Below, piece by piece: positions 35,539-47,240 of a stretch of DNA of 64,000 bases (the first letter of the stretch is position 1; each line of letters begins with the position of its first letter). The notes below the pieces were generated by a model. That model was given only the letters and a program-made list of their open reading frames with translations. It made no database searches and had not been told where the DNA came from. The stretch comes from Rutpela maculata (taxonomy: Eukaryota > Arthropoda > Insecta > Coleoptera > Cerambycidae): positions 170,667,984 to 170,731,983 of the forward strand of contig OW386285.2 in the NCBI GenBank assembly GCA_936432065.2, written 5' to 3'. A program made the translations under genes and the position numbers.

Positions 35539-37601
35539 TAGTGTAGTAAATCTGGTTATATAGCTTGTATCCCTTTACTAAATTGTGAAGAAAACTACAT
35601 GCAAACTATTTTGATCAATTTGTTAAGTTATTAAACAATTTATGATGGCTTAAATAATAATGTATATATTTTAACAATACTTTACGAAAACACGCTTCCA
35701 ATGGAATGGAAAATTTGAGGTCGATCCGATAAGTTTCAGAAGTATACTGCTTTAAACATGAACCGATGTGCTCAAAGTGCTGTCATTCAATTCGAATTAA
35801 GAGATTTTTTTGCAAAATGTAATAAAAAAATATGCAAAATAAGCCCATTAAATCATCACACCAAATTTCAAGTGGAAATGTTTATAACAATAACAATAAA
35901 AACAATAACAAAGGCGAAAATTGAACCGTTGACTGTTTAAGTGCATCAAGTCATAGAACAATTTGTTTTAGAATGTAGATTTTTCTCCTACTCTTCAGTG
36001 GTGCTAACGCAATTTTTTCAAACTATTTAAAATCATTTTAAATTTTTTATAAAGAAGTTTTTTCTCAGAATTAAACAATTAAAAATTATTAGAATGCTTC
36101 AAAGGATCACAAAAAAAGAAACAATTTTAAAAAACGGGGTATTCTACGCCAACTGGGAGGCGCGAAGCGTGAAAAAATGCATTTGTTAAATAATTGCCAA
36201 AAAATTGTTTTAAATAATTTTAAAATACCTACTTATTTATGCAACAAGTGTGTAAAGCAGTACTTTTTTCATGCACAAGTTGTCGATGAGTGCATCAATC
36301 TTGTGAGAATCCCATGATAAATATAGTTTCTGTAACAGTCATATAAACAAATTGTTAATTAACGCCACTGAAAAGTAAACAATCAACGATTCAATTTTCG
36401 AACTTGTTACTGTTTCTTAAGCTTTTTTTGTATAAATATTAAATTATATTATACTATTACATTCACCGAGAGCCATTTGATATAAGAAAATGTGCGGGGT
36501 CCTTTACCAAGATGATTTAATTCTACCAGAAACATATTTTTAATAATGACAAATCTTAATTGTCTTAATTTATTGCAACAAAATTAACCATAAAGGTTCA
36601 GACAATTCTAGTTTTCTTCGTAGTTTTATAATGATAAATTAATTTTTTTAATGGCGATACAAGCAATATCATTAATCACAAGACAACAAAAAAAAAGGGC
36701 TGCGCTTTTGATCAGAACCATCCAATCCTGTTTTCTAACATGTTGAAACCGATTCTGATATTAAAAAAAACTTTATCAGTTTTTGGTTACCACCTTTTAT
36801 CCCCTAAAAGGGGCAATGGTTTTGTCCTAAGGTTCTGATCTAATTTTTCTGAAGTATTTTGACGTGCTGAAGCTAATTTTGGACAAAAGAAAAATTGCAG
36901 GAAAATATTAGCCTACTTTACACATACAAAACCTTGAAATTTATGTACAATACAATAACGAACACAAAGTAGGTGCTATAAGATGTCGGTAAACAATAAC
37001 CATACCTATGCATAGTACTTCGCAAAAGCTTTTGGTCACTATTAAGATCTGGGTTTCCTTGAATTACAACTTCTTACGCTGAATTCAGTTGAACTTAATA
37101 ATGTGGGAACAGCACCAGCGTACAGCTTTTGTGTAACAAAATCCATGTAATGATATAATTGTCTGTCGAGAATAACGATTGCCCGTGAAATGATTCTAAC
37201 CTATAAAAAGATTACGTTTCATTTAATTTTTTATTTTTTTTTTTTTACATTTTTTTTTTTTTTACCTAACTAGTATATTAGCGAGACCATACAATATATC
37301 CGTTCGCCGTATGCTACAGACGTGTTTATGATTAGTACCTGTGTTTAGTAAATTACTTTGTTAATATTCATAAATATATAAAAGTTTTTATTTAGTGGTA
37401 AAGAGTATACGACCTTTGGTGATTGCAAAAAGTGCAACATAGTTTTTACAGTCGAATTATCAGAGAACAACAGTGATAAAGTTTCTTTTTTGTGAGCGAT
37501 TTTCGATACTGTATATGAACTTACTTCTACAATTATATCTCTACCACCTCAACTAAGCAATAACTAATATCTCAATTTATAATATAAATTGCCATGAATA
37601 T

Positions 37602-38726
37602 ATGATGGTTTCGAAAGGAAATTGCACAAAGTGTGATGCAATTATTAAAGAATCTGATAGCCATATAAAATGCTCTGGACAATGTGGTTCTTATTTTCAT
37701 GCTAAATGTATTAATGTGTCAAATAGAGATTTGCAAATTTTTGAGAATATCAGTGGAGCTAAATGGTTCTGTGAGCACTGTTTAAAATACTTAGATATTA
37801 TTCTAAACATAAAGAATCAACTAGAAAACTTTAAAAATCACGTAAATAAGGAACTAAATAACTTCAAAAATATTCTAAATATGCATAGTGGTTTAAAAGA
37901 TGAAAGCAAATTAAATGAATCTAAAAGCTATGCGAATGTTGCGGCAAATGAAGTGGTAATTATTAAACCCAAAAATAAACAGGATTCCAAAAAAACAAAA
38001 GAAGTTATACAAAAAAATTTAAAACCCGCCACACTAGAAGTAGGAATAACTCAGTTAATGGATATTAAAGAAGGAGGTGTAGTAATAAAATGCAAGAGTA
38101 AAGAGGAACAAGAAAAAATTAAAAAAGCTGCTGAGAAGAAATTGCCTAAAACGTATCAAGTTAATGCACCTGAATTAAAAAATCCCTGTATCAAAGTGGT
38201 GGACATAGAAGACAATTTAAGTGTTGATGACGTAGTAAATAATATAAAAAAACAAAACACATGTATCCTTCATAATGAGTCTGAAATCAAAGTTAAAGTT
38301 TTTAAAAAAATGAAAACCAAATATATGGCCATAATTGAATGTGACCCAGTAACATACAGGAAGATATTAGAAGAAAAGTACCTATATATTGATTGGGCCA
38401 GATGCAGAGTTTTCGACTACGTCAATGTGTTCAGATGTTTTAAGTGTGGTGGTTTCAACCATAGCATGGAAAATTGTGATTGTGAAATTATATGTTTAAA
38501 ATGTGCTTCTAACCATGATACTAAAGATTGTACGAGTGATTATGTAAAATGTGCAAATTGTATTGAGGCTAAAAACAAGTTACAGGTAGATATAGATATT
38601 AATCACTCCATATATGATATCACATGTCCAGTATATTTAAAACGCATTGAAAGTCAAAGAAAAAAAATTAAATATTTACCAAACGAGTGTGGCCCATCCA
38701 CTTCTTTTTTACAATCTCAAAAGTAA
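37602..38726 (+). CDS. CR1-like LINE ORF1 protein (PHD finger and CCHC knuckles), 374 aa
   Basis: This is the putative RNA-binding, gag-like partner of the retrotransposon ribonucleoprotein. Residues 8-60 give a PHD finger: C8, C11, C24, C28, H33, C36, C57, C60 with W55 in the usual place. Residues 70-100 are coiled-coil-like (NIKNQLENFKNHVNKEL). A basic middle follows. Two knuckles lie near the C-terminus (residues 279-292 CFKCGGFNHSMENC; 298-310 CLKCASNHDTKDC), then a CANC pair. PHD-type ORF1 proteins are known from CR1-like elements; chromatin reading is possible but unproven. The ATG at 37602 is immediately followed by a second ATG. The frame overlaps ORF2, and a slippery heptamer precedes its stop by 12 nt. 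Confidence 0.88.
   Translation: MMVSKGNCTKCDAIIKESDSHIKCSGQCGSYFHAKCINVSNRDLQIFENISGAKWFCEHCLKYLDIILNIKNQLENFKNHVNKELNNFKNILNMHSGLKDESKLNESKSYANVAANEVVIIKPKNKQDSKKTKEVIQKNLKPATLEVGITQLMDIKEGGVVIKCKSKEEQEKIKKAAEKKLPKTYQVNAPELKNPCIKVVDIEDNLSVDDVVNNIKKQNTCILHNESEIKVKVFKKMKTKYMAIIECDPVTYRKILEEKYLYIDWARCRVFDYVNVFRCFKCGGFNHSMENCDCEIICLKCASNHDTKDCTSDYVKCANCIEAKNKLQVDIDINHSIYDITCPVYLKRIESQRKKIKYLPNECGPSTSFLQSQK
38705..38711 (+). promoter_or_regulatory. Candidate -1 ribosomal frameshift site (T TTT TTA)
   Basis: In ORF1 phase the codons are tcT TTT TTA, exactly the X XXY YYZ arrangement, and the same heptamer used by HIV-1 gag-pol. A -1 slip moves into the ORF2 frame 12 nt before the ORF1 stop (38724-38726). 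No strong downstream stem-loop is apparent by eye. Confidence 0.6.
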
Positions 38727-41194
38727 ATTTGAATAATGTTTTGAAAATTTGTCATATAAATGTACAAGGATTACATAATAAACTTGATGAGATCGAATTT
38801 CTTTTGGCTCAATATGATCTGGATGTTTTATGTATATCAGAACATTGGTTTTTACATTCAGATGTAGAAAGCATTTACTTGCCTGGTTATAAACTCATTT
38901 CGTACTGCTCTAGAACAGAACACATACACGGTGGCTCACTAATCTTAACGAAAGACAAAATGTTAGTTACAGATATAATTTCTATAAATAATCAATCGGT
39001 ACAATGTAACATTGAAGTAAGTGGAGCCAATATAGTTTTAAATGAAATAAATATGGCAATTATTGTGATATATAGACCACCTAGTGGTGATTTTAATATT
39101 TTTATAAGTAAATTGACAGAAATTCTAAAATTAGCTGAAAAAAAATTTAGTAACATTATATTGTGTGGTGATCTTAATATAGATTATAGCAAGACAACGC
39201 TATACAAAAATATCTTGTGTGATGTCCTTAATTCTTTTCAACTAAATATAACAACAAACCAACATACACGCATATTTACAAACGTGAATGGTGATACAAC
39301 CTCTAGTGCACTTGATTACATGATTACGAACTTACCCCACGATCAGTACAAATGTGAAATTATAAATCCTCATATAGCTGATCACTTTGCACATATATTG
39401 TCATTTAGCTTACCAACAGTTTCTACAATAAATAGTCCAGTCCAAGAACATAATTTTGTCACCAGAAACTTAAGTCAATTAAATATTAATCAGTTGATTC
39501 ATTGCCTTAAAAAGATTAATTGGATAAAGTTTTATGAACTTATTAATAAAAATGATATAAATAGTGCATGCCATGAATTCATGGAAAACATTAAGTGGTG
39601 TTTAGAAGCATGTTGTCCTTTTGTAACATATAATCTAAATTCTGTTGTTCGAAATAACTCGTGGTATAGTGAGGAGCTGAGAGAAATGAGTAAAAACTTA
39701 AAAAAATTACACTGGAATGCTCTGCATAGTAACCAACCTGAGATAAAAGACATATACCGCCAACATAAAAAAGAGTATAAAAAACAAATTACAATAGCCA
39801 AACAAAAATATTTCAACAACCGGATTGACAAAGCAAACAACAAGACCAAAGAAGCATGGTTGATAGTGAATGAGAAACTAGGTAGAATAAAAAAAAGACA
39901 AGAAACAATCACATTAAGGGATAATGATCAGATAATTACCGATAACAACATAATTGCGGAAACATTTGCAATATTTTTTACTACAAGTTGCAGCACAGCA
40001 TTATCAAGGCATTTTGGCCAGAACCTTTCATTACCATGCACAATTTCAGATTATGTAAATAACACTATGTCAATTAACCCCATTTCCGAAAATGATGTGT
40101 ATAAGTTAGTCGCTAACCTAAAAAATAAAAATACTACGGGCAATGACGGAATAAATTCAAAAATTATAAAAATAATTTTCCCTTATATATCTTCTGCACT
40201 AACCAGCCTGATAAACGGCTCTGTTCAATCAGGTATTTTTCCTGAGATGATGAAAACGGCTTTAGTTATTCCTCTTCATAAAAAGGGTGATGTTCAAATA
40301 CCTGACAACTATAGACAAATTTCATTACTGACAGAATTCTCTAAAATTTTAGAAAGAATAGTGTATAACTTAATAATTTCTTTCATAGAAGACCACAATT
40401 TATTAACAGAATCTCAACACGGTTTCAGATCTAACAAATCCGTGGAAACAGCCTCATACCATCTATTAAATTATGTGTACTCGGAACTTGATCAAGGTAA
40501 ATATGTTATATCTTTGTTGTTCGATCTTACGAAAGCTTTCGATAGTGTCAATCCAGATTTTCTATTAAAAAAAATGTACAACCTTGGTATAAGAGGTATG
40601 ATGTTAAATTGGATTAGTTCTTACTTGACTAATAGAAATTTGATTGTAAAAATAGGTCAGCAAACATCCAATCAAACTGATGTTCTTCTAGGAGTTCCTC
40701 AGGGGTCAGTGTTGGGACCATTACTATTTATGCTGTTTATTAATGACCTACCTGAACATATCAGTGTTGGAAAAGTTGCAATGTTTGCAGATGATGTCTC
40801 AATCACTGTTTCAGCAGACACTTCAGAGGAACTCCAAACATTAGCTGAACATGTATGTGATGAATATAGTATATATTGTCAAAGAAATAAGGTTATACTA
40901 AATGAGCGTAAAACAGTTTGTCTAAACTTTCATTTGAGAAGAGAACTGCCTGTAAATTTTAACATCCTTGCTATTCCGCTCTCTGTAAATACTAAACTTC
41001 TTGGAACATTAATTGACTCTGATCTATCATTCCAGTCACATATAAACCATGTTTGCAACCAGTTAAGCAAAGCTTACTTTGCTATATATCAGATTAAGCC
41101 ATATTTAAATTTGCAAGGCATTCTAAATGTTTACTATGCTCTAGCTTATAGCCACATATCATATAACATTGCCACGTTCTGCAACGGAAAGTGA
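38712..41194 (+). CDS. CR1-like LINE ORF2: AP endonuclease and reverse transcriptase
   Basis: This enzyme would nick target DNA and prime cDNA synthesis. The frame is open from 38687. Counting from there, the endonuclease spans residues 18-240: HINVQGL, catalytic Glu in CISEHW (49-54), YRPPSG, CGDLNID (about 160), SALDYM and ADHFAH (about 230). RT motifs occupy about 500-770: NYRQISLL (usual P replaced by Q), QHGFR, FDLTKAFDSV, GVPQGSVLGPLLF and FADD (about 700). No RNase H is seen. There is no ATG until 38960, which lies beyond the catalytic Glu, so a start by -1 frameshift from ORF1 is likelier than independent initiation. A one-base indel near 41190 ends this frame early; the rest continues at 41173-41591. 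Confidence 0.88.
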
Positions 41195-41591
41195 AAGGGT
41201 TTTTATCGCTCAAAAAAGAATCATTAGATTAATCTTTAATTTAGACTGGCTAGAAACTTGTAAGTACACTTTTAAAAATAATAAAATTTTAACAGTGCCC
41301 TGTATATTTATTTTAAAATGTATCACCTTCACGAAAAGAAATATTGACACTTTCATTAAAGTTAATGAAGGACATGAGCATCACACGAGATATGGACACT
41401 ACCTACAACTGCCTAAGCACAGAACTTCTGCATATGAAAAATCCCCACATTATAAGTTTGTTTCTTTATATAATGCTCTACCGCCTGAATATAAAAATAT
41501 AGAAAATTACAACCACTTCAAAAGAGCAGTTAAAACCTTCCTTCTTGAAGGAGCGTACTATTCTATAAATGAGTTTGTGAATAGGCAGTAA
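41173..41591 (+). pseudogene. ORF2 C-terminus displaced by a frameshift
   Basis: SESERVFIAQKRIIRLIF and the following 120 residues are the usual C-terminal extension of LINE ORF2. In relatives an aromatic-rich WGNS-type segment runs directly into ERVFxxQKxAIR. The frame shifts by +1 relative to 38712-41194 at about 41185-41195. The tail is Cys-poor and ends in a short SINEFVNRQ. This single lesion probably makes the copy inactive, though an assembly error cannot be excluded. Confidence 0.8.
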
Positions 41592-42004
41592 TTGACAACG
41601 GACTTTATTTTTATAACTCTAAGCAAGTTTTTATACTTTTTTTCTTATAATGAATCGTATGTATGTGTGAATGTGTGTGTATATGAGTACATATATGTGT
41701 ATATATAGCCTATTACTAAACATTTTTTATAGCCGAGCTTTATTTTTTGTCAAGTCCTGGTACTCAGTTTGCTCATTTAAGTAGTTACCAATTTTATTAG
41801 TAAGTTGAAAATCGTATATACTTATAGTATGTTTGTCTATCGTTCTTTATTTTTTATTATTGTATGTTGTTTTTAATTCTACAGAATTATGTATGTATTA
41901 AACTTCAGGTTTTAAAACTAAACTGTACTTGATAAGTATCTATTAAATAAACTTATTGTATGTAATCTGTGACGTGCCATATGTACTTTGTATTATCTTT
42001 GGCC

Positions 42005-42039
42005 AATAAATTTATCTATCTATCTATCTATCTATCTAA
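42005..42039 (+). repeat. LINE 3' end: AATAAA and (TCTA)n
   Basis: The polyadenylation-like AATAAA (42005-42010) is followed directly by about six TCTA units, then host sequence. The short tandem end is typical of CR1-type 3' tails. Confidence 0.8.
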
Positions 42040-42205
42040 ATAAATATCTTTATAAAAACGGTACAATACAAACTTACTTTTGGGTCATTCACTGGAAAAT
42101 GGTGCACCTCCAACATACACCAAATTCGCAAACAAGAGGGCATGTTTATGTTTGCACCTAACCTCTACACTAATAAAACGTCCAAATAAAATAATATTTA
42201 AAAAA
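42040..42205. mobile_element. 4.35 kb CCAG-ended transposon, copy 2, part 2
   Basis: This is collinear with copy 1 at 14728-14900 (GGGTCATTCACTGGAAAATG, AAGAGGGCATGTTTATG). It is cut off at the AAAAA tract by the 6.8 kb insertion. Confidence 0.85.
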
Positions 42206-43366
42206 TCGGCAGCTACTGGAAGCGGCTGGAACCTCCCCACCCGGTGAATCTTTGAAGCCGAAAAGAGCACTAAACAATATGAACGATCCCATTTAATTAT
42301 ATTTATTAAGTTGAAATATTTTTTTCGTATTAAATCAGAAAAAAAGTCTTGCGTTCGGTGGGATTTGGACCTAAGAACTTGAGTGTTAAATTCATAGTCT
42401 GCACAACAATGTTTTATTTAATGTTTTTAATACAAATATATGCTTCATCGGATCCTAGCCCGGGGCCAGCCAGATAACCACGGTGAACACCGCCGTGGCG
42501 AGTGTGAGGCTGGAGGGGTAAGTCCGGTTTGGCTTGGAGAAAAATAGAAAAGTAGCTCCTGTCTTCTGTAGGCAGGCTTAAAGACTAGGTTAAAATTATA
42601 ATGTGTCCACATGGACCTAAAATTAATATAAAAATAAACACAATTCTATAAAAACGTTCGTAGGCAAGAGCACTTAATAATTTTGATTATTGATACGGGA
42701 AATAACTAAACGAAAAACCTGTTCGTTGGTAATGGGATGGATGGCAGGGATGGTCATCTTTGGAAAAAAACCATATAACTCTTGGGGGACAGCTTCCCTG
42801 CCAGATGTAGCCAGGGTAGTGTTGATGGTGGATCGTTTAAGTTTGAGTTGGTATATTTTGTTTTATCTTTTGGCCTCGACCAATTCTTCACTAAATCGGT
42901 CGGGGAAGTGATAGCTGTCAAATTTTTGGTTCCAATGTTTCTCTGGGAATTTGGTTTTTGAAAAATGTTTAGGTTGGTACCAATGTCTTAAATTGTTTTT
43001 AGGTTATGTAGTACTATTTTTAGGTTATGTTGCCGGAAGAATTTCCGGCGGGATGCCGGAAGTAGCGAAATTAGTTTTTAAAATATAATGTCACTCTCAC
43101 TTTTAAAGTTTTATTGGAAAAAACTCACCGAAAGCGTTCCGGTGGGGTTGCTTACACTTGTAGGGCTTGTAAGCGGTTCAGGATGGCCTCTCACACCATC
43201 CGTGGGCTTTATAAACGTCGAAAAAACTTGTAATCTCTCGATGCACCTGACACGTCAAAAATACTCAGCATACAGTCTGCACGCTTTAACACACTAGCAG
43301 AGAACTTATACCACAAATGGACCCGTAGTATTTTTTGGGAATTTTCCTTTGAGTCCATTTAATAAA
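42206..43366. other. Left part of the 6.8 kb insertion, no ORF
   Basis: Notable items are a tRNA B-box-like word on the minus strand (GGTCCAAATCC, about 42370), a CACGGTGAACACCGCCGTG hairpin at 42479, a TTTTTAGGTTATGT direct repeat (42998 and 43018), and a GCCGGAAGAATTTCCGGC hairpin at 43032. Short frames have no family character. Confidence 0.45.
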
Positions 43367-44815
43367 ATTTGACATTTTTCTGAAAATTTGACATTTTTCG
43401 GAAAAGTGATATTTTTCCGAAAATTTGACATTTTTTTGAAGTGACATTTCTCCGAAATTTTGACATTTTTTCGAAAATTTGACGTTTTTCTGAAGTGACA
43501 TTACTCCGAAAATTTGACAATTTTCAAACATTTGACATTTTTCTGAAAGGTGACATTTTTTTGAAAGGTGACATTTCTTCGAAAATTTGACATTTTCCTG
43601 AATTTTTAACATTTCTCTGAAAATTTGATATTTTTTCGAAAATTTGACATTTTTCTGAAGTGACATTACTCCGAAAATTTGACAATTTTCAAACATTTGG
43701 CATTTTTCTGAAAGGTAACATTTCTTCGAAAATTTAACGTTTTTTCGAAAATTTGACATTTTTCTGAAAAGTGACATTTTTCTGAAAATTTGACATATTT
43801 CTGAAAAGTGACATTTCCCTGAAAATTTAACATTTTTTTCGGAAATTTGACATTTTTCTGAAAAGTGACATTTCTCCGAAAATTTTACGTTTTCCTGAAA
43901 TTTACTTACAGCCTGACAATTTTCAAACATTTGACATTTTTCTGAAAGGTGACATTTGTCTGAAAGGTGACATTTCTTCGAAAATTTGACGTTTTTTCGA
44001 AAATTTGACATTTTCCTGAATTTTTGACATTTTTCTGAAAAGTGACATTTCTCTGAAAATTTGACATTTTTTTGAAAATTTGACATTTTTCTGAAGTGAC
44101 ATTACTCCGAAAATTTGACAATTTTCAAACATTTTGTATTTTTCTGAAAGGTAACATTTCTTCGAAAATTTAACGTTTTTTCGAAAATTTGACATTTTTC
44201 TGAAAAGTGACATTTTTCTGAAAATTTGACATATTTCTGAAAAGTGACATTTCCCTGAAAATTTAACATTTTTTCGGAAATTTGACATTTTTCTGAAAAG
44301 TGACATTTCTCCGAAAATTTTACGTTTTCCTGAAATTTACTTACAGCCTGACAATTTTCAAACATTTGACATTTTTCTGAAAGGTGACATTTGTCTGAAA
44401 GGTGACATTTCTTCGAAAATTTGACGTTTTTTCGAAAATTTGACATTTTCCTGAATTTTTGACATTTTTCTGAAAAGTGACATTTCTCTGAAAATTTGAC
44501 ATTTTTTTGAAAATTTTACATTTTTCTGAAGTGACATTACTCCGAAAATTTGACAATTTTCAAACATTTTGTATTTTTCTGAAAGGTAACATTTCTTCGA
44601 AAATTTGACGTTTTTTCGAAAATTTGACATTTTTCTGAAAAGTGACATTTTTCTGAAAATTTGACATATTTCTGAAAAGTGACATTTTCCTGAAAATTTA
44701 ACATTTCTCCGAAAATTTGACGTTTTCCGGAAAATTTGACGTTTTCCTGAATATTTGACATTTTTTAAAAATCTGACATTTTTCTGAAAAGTGACATTTC
44801 TCCGAAAATTTGATA
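43367..44815. repeat. Satellite array of about 18-bp units with 435-bp higher-order repeat
   Basis: The basic unit is GACATTTTTCTGAAAAtTT, with alternating AGTGACA and TTTGACA joints. Markers such as ACTTACAGCCTGACAATT recur exactly 435 bp apart (43903 and 44338), so blocks of about 24 units were duplicated together. The minus strand stays open for up to 266 codons because no unit phase gives a stop; the encoded KCQFSEKCHF-like repeats are a composition artefact unless transcription is shown. Confidence 0.92.
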
Positions 44816-45460
44816 TATCTTGGAAATTAAAAAAAAAAAAATTTCGTGACTCGTCTTGTAGAAATATTTTTTTGATATCATCATCAGTTCGTCTGTTATA
44901 AGAATTTTATGCTTTTACGACGTCATCAGAACGTAGGTGTATTTTTAATTCACTCGTATTCCATCCATCTACAATATTTCCATGTACGTTTCAAACTTTA
45001 ATTGAATGTTTCCAATAGTTAAGTCGATATCTGCACCAGTTTCTAAGAATTTTTCTTATTTGTGACGTCATGTGACGTAAGTGTATTATTAATTCACTCG
45101 TAATCCGCCCGTCTGCAATATTTATACCTACGTTTCAAATTTCAGTTCGATATCTTCAACCGTTCCCAAGTTATCAGCCGAAATCACTCAACACCTCTGT
45201 CTTTGTTTTTTAATTTTTTTCACGGAAACCAAATCGAAAAAGTGCAAGTGTGATATATCGTTGAAATCGGAATTTTTACTGCTTTTCAATGGTTCAATTA
45301 CAAATTGTAAGTAATCATAAAATAAACAACTCGTTGTGCCAAAACGGCACTAAACGTAATCCGATCTCAACCAAAACCTTTTCAGATCTTCTGGAGCACT
45401 AAAGAAACCCTCATGCAAAGTTTCATCCAAATCCATTTAGTAGCTTCGCCGCTATCGTGC

Positions 45461-45462
<2 letters not shown>
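44816..45462. other. Spacer between satellite and microsatellite
   Basis: Two diverged copies of a segment (TTCACTCGTATTCCATCCATCTACAAT and relatives) lie at about 44951 and 45093. The run into the microsatellite, ATCCATTTAGTAGCTTCGCCGCTATCGTGC-like, is a familiar insect transposon phrase; no ORF. Confidence 0.4.
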
Positions 45463-45524
<62 letters not shown>

Positions 45525-45561
45525 GCACGCGCACGCACACGCACGCACGCACGCACGCACC

Positions 45562-45613
<52 letters not shown>

Positions 45614-45651
45614 CCCGCACGCACGCACGCACCCACACGCACACACACACA
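45463..45651. repeat. (CA)n and (GCAC)n microsatellite
   Basis: A long pure CA run passes into CGCA-rich units. All reading frames on both strands stay open across it; these are not genes. Confidence 0.95.
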
Positions 45652-46639
45652 GGTGCGGCAATAATTGTGTGGACACTGAACATTTCGCCAAAAAATGGGG
45701 TCTTTCAAGTTATTGCGTAATCAATACTCCCCATTTCAAGGGCTTTCTAACTCTGTTTTCAAAATTTTCTTACACTCAAAATTAATGTTACTTTTTGCAA
45801 AAATATAATTGTGTGGCCAAGCCCCACAATTTTGTGTATATTGTGTGGACAATAATACACACCTGTAATCCATTACAAAAAAAAGGTTCTGATGATTTAT
45901 TTCAGGTACATGTTTTTTCATATTAATAATAATTATTATTAATTTTTCAACATATTTTACTTAAGATGGCGTGTAATAACAATAAAAGCCAATAGAAAAA
46001 AAATGGTAGGACGTATCGTAAGGACTTTTTTTGGTTATTATAGCTCAAGAGGATAGAGAAAAATCAGTCGATGAACGGGTACATTTTCTAATATTATCTA
46101 ATTAAATTATAATTATTTAAAGTATTTATACAAAACATATCCTTCTTGTTTGGCAACTTTTATTTATCAATTAATTTTCCCTTTTGGGTAATCATCAATC
46201 ACCCTGAATAATTTTCATTCAAACTATAGCAGGTTTGTGCCCAGGCAATTGTATTAACTACATGCCATGTATTGTTCTGTGCAAAATTTTTTCCATTAAT
46301 TACTTTTTTAGGTCGTTTACCTTGAATTTTGTTCACTAAAAGTAAAGCCGGCTTCTTTCTTGGCAATGATGTCAACTATCCGCGAAATACTAATTTCCAC
46401 AATCAAATAGCCTTTTAGCTGCATCGTTAACAAGCAGGAATTAAAAGACTTTAATTTTCGAAATCTACGTTGGTCCTATATTTCAAATTTGATTCTTCGG
46501 CTTATAGCTCACTAAAAATGAAACACATTATTTAATGGCTAAAATGATTCGTTTACAAATTTTTATGTTCCTCAATTTAATACCTCGTACAGAGAATTAT
46601 ATGTATGTTTAGTTCATGATATGTATGAAAAAAACAAAT

Positions 46640-47240
46640 GTAAAGTTGGCGAAGGCGTCACCCAGGGTTGCGTTCCGTCACAAATTCTCTATAGTGAATA
46701 AGTGATCCGAGGGATATTGGGGTAACAGAGTGGTGTGGCAGTAGGCGGAACCAAGATTTCTAGCTTGAGAATTGTAGATGACACAATTTAGTTGCAGCAA
46801 GCAAGTAGCTCATACACCTGCTGACCAGTCTCAAACATAAGCTGTGATTATGGTTTAAGTGTAGGTAAATTGCAACAAAACGAAAATTGTGATTCTAGAC
46901 CAAGCAAATGATAACCACAGACATTTTTCGTATTACTCTGTGGTAATAAATAAGATGATATACTTTGGAGCCCTTGTCGACAATACTGGCAACTGCGAAT
47001 GTGAGATTCGGAGAGGAATACAGATGGAAAAATCGGTAACGTGTCAGTTGAGCAAAATTTGGTATAACAGAAATATCATGAAAAGTACTAAGATCAAATT
47101 ACCTAATGCCCTAATTTTCTCCATTTTTTTTTCACGCCTCTGAGACATGAACCGTTATGGACGTACACATACGGCGTACTGATGCTTTCGGAATGTGGGT
47201 TTAGAGAGCTCGATTCTCTAAGACTAAAATATAGTTCTCA
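46640..47240 (+). pseudogene. RTE-like LINE reverse transcriptase relic
   Basis: GEGVTQGCVPS corresponds to the GVRQGC RT motif. SSLRIVDDT, in a nearby frame, corresponds to LRYADDT. ATKRKL-type sequence and then MIYFGALVDNTGNCECEIRR (46950-47010) match the 'YLGS...DG.CE.EI.RRI' block, followed by IWYNRNIMKSTKIKLPNALIFSIF and ETWTVMD. This is the finger-to-thumb part of an RTE-type ORF. It has many stops and frameshifts and lies inside the 3.2 kb TIR element. Confidence 0.8.

Larger units (their letters stand above)
33455..37226. mobile_element. 4.35 kb CCAG-ended transposon, copy 2, part 1
   Basis: This part is collinear with 10925-14727 of copy 1, starting CCTAGCAAACATAAAT. Differences include an extra tandem unit near 33680-33740, a 100-bp segment at 34446-34548 absent from copy 1, and loss of about 245 bp near 35800. 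It is interrupted at 37226 by the CR1-like LINE. Confidence 0.85.
37227..42039 (+). mobile_element. Nearly full-length CR1-like non-LTR retrotransposon
   Basis: The boundaries are given by comparison with copy 1: host sequence ...CATTTAA | ATAAATATC... is split here. It starts with a T-rich leader of about 375 bp, then ORF1 (37602-38726) and ORF2 (from 38712), and a 3' UTR with AATAAA (42005-42010). The 3' end is (TCTA)n, not poly(A). A microsatellite 3' end plus a PHD-bearing ORF1 fits the CR1 superfamily. Any target duplication is at most TAA. One frameshift near 41190 interrupts ORF2, otherwise the coding frames are open, so the insertion is relatively young. Confidence 0.88.

Noticed and set aside
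39532..39912. 126-codon minus-strand frame
   Set aside because: Shadow of the LINE ORF2.
42345..42410. tRNA gene on the minus strand
   Set aside because: A B-box-like GGTCCAAATCC is present, but no A box, no acceptor stem and no acceptable anticodon arm.
43286..44761. Long minus-strand frames with KCQFSEKCHF-like repeats
   Set aside because: They are translations of the 18-bp satellite; the unit length is a multiple of three or nearly so and lacks stops, so openness is automatic.
43367..44815. CRISPR array
   Set aside because: Units are contiguous and diverged, with no unique spacers; it is a satellite.
45423..45720. Frames encoding Thr-His or Val-Cys-Ala runs on both strands
   Set aside because: All four come from the CA/GCAC microsatellite.
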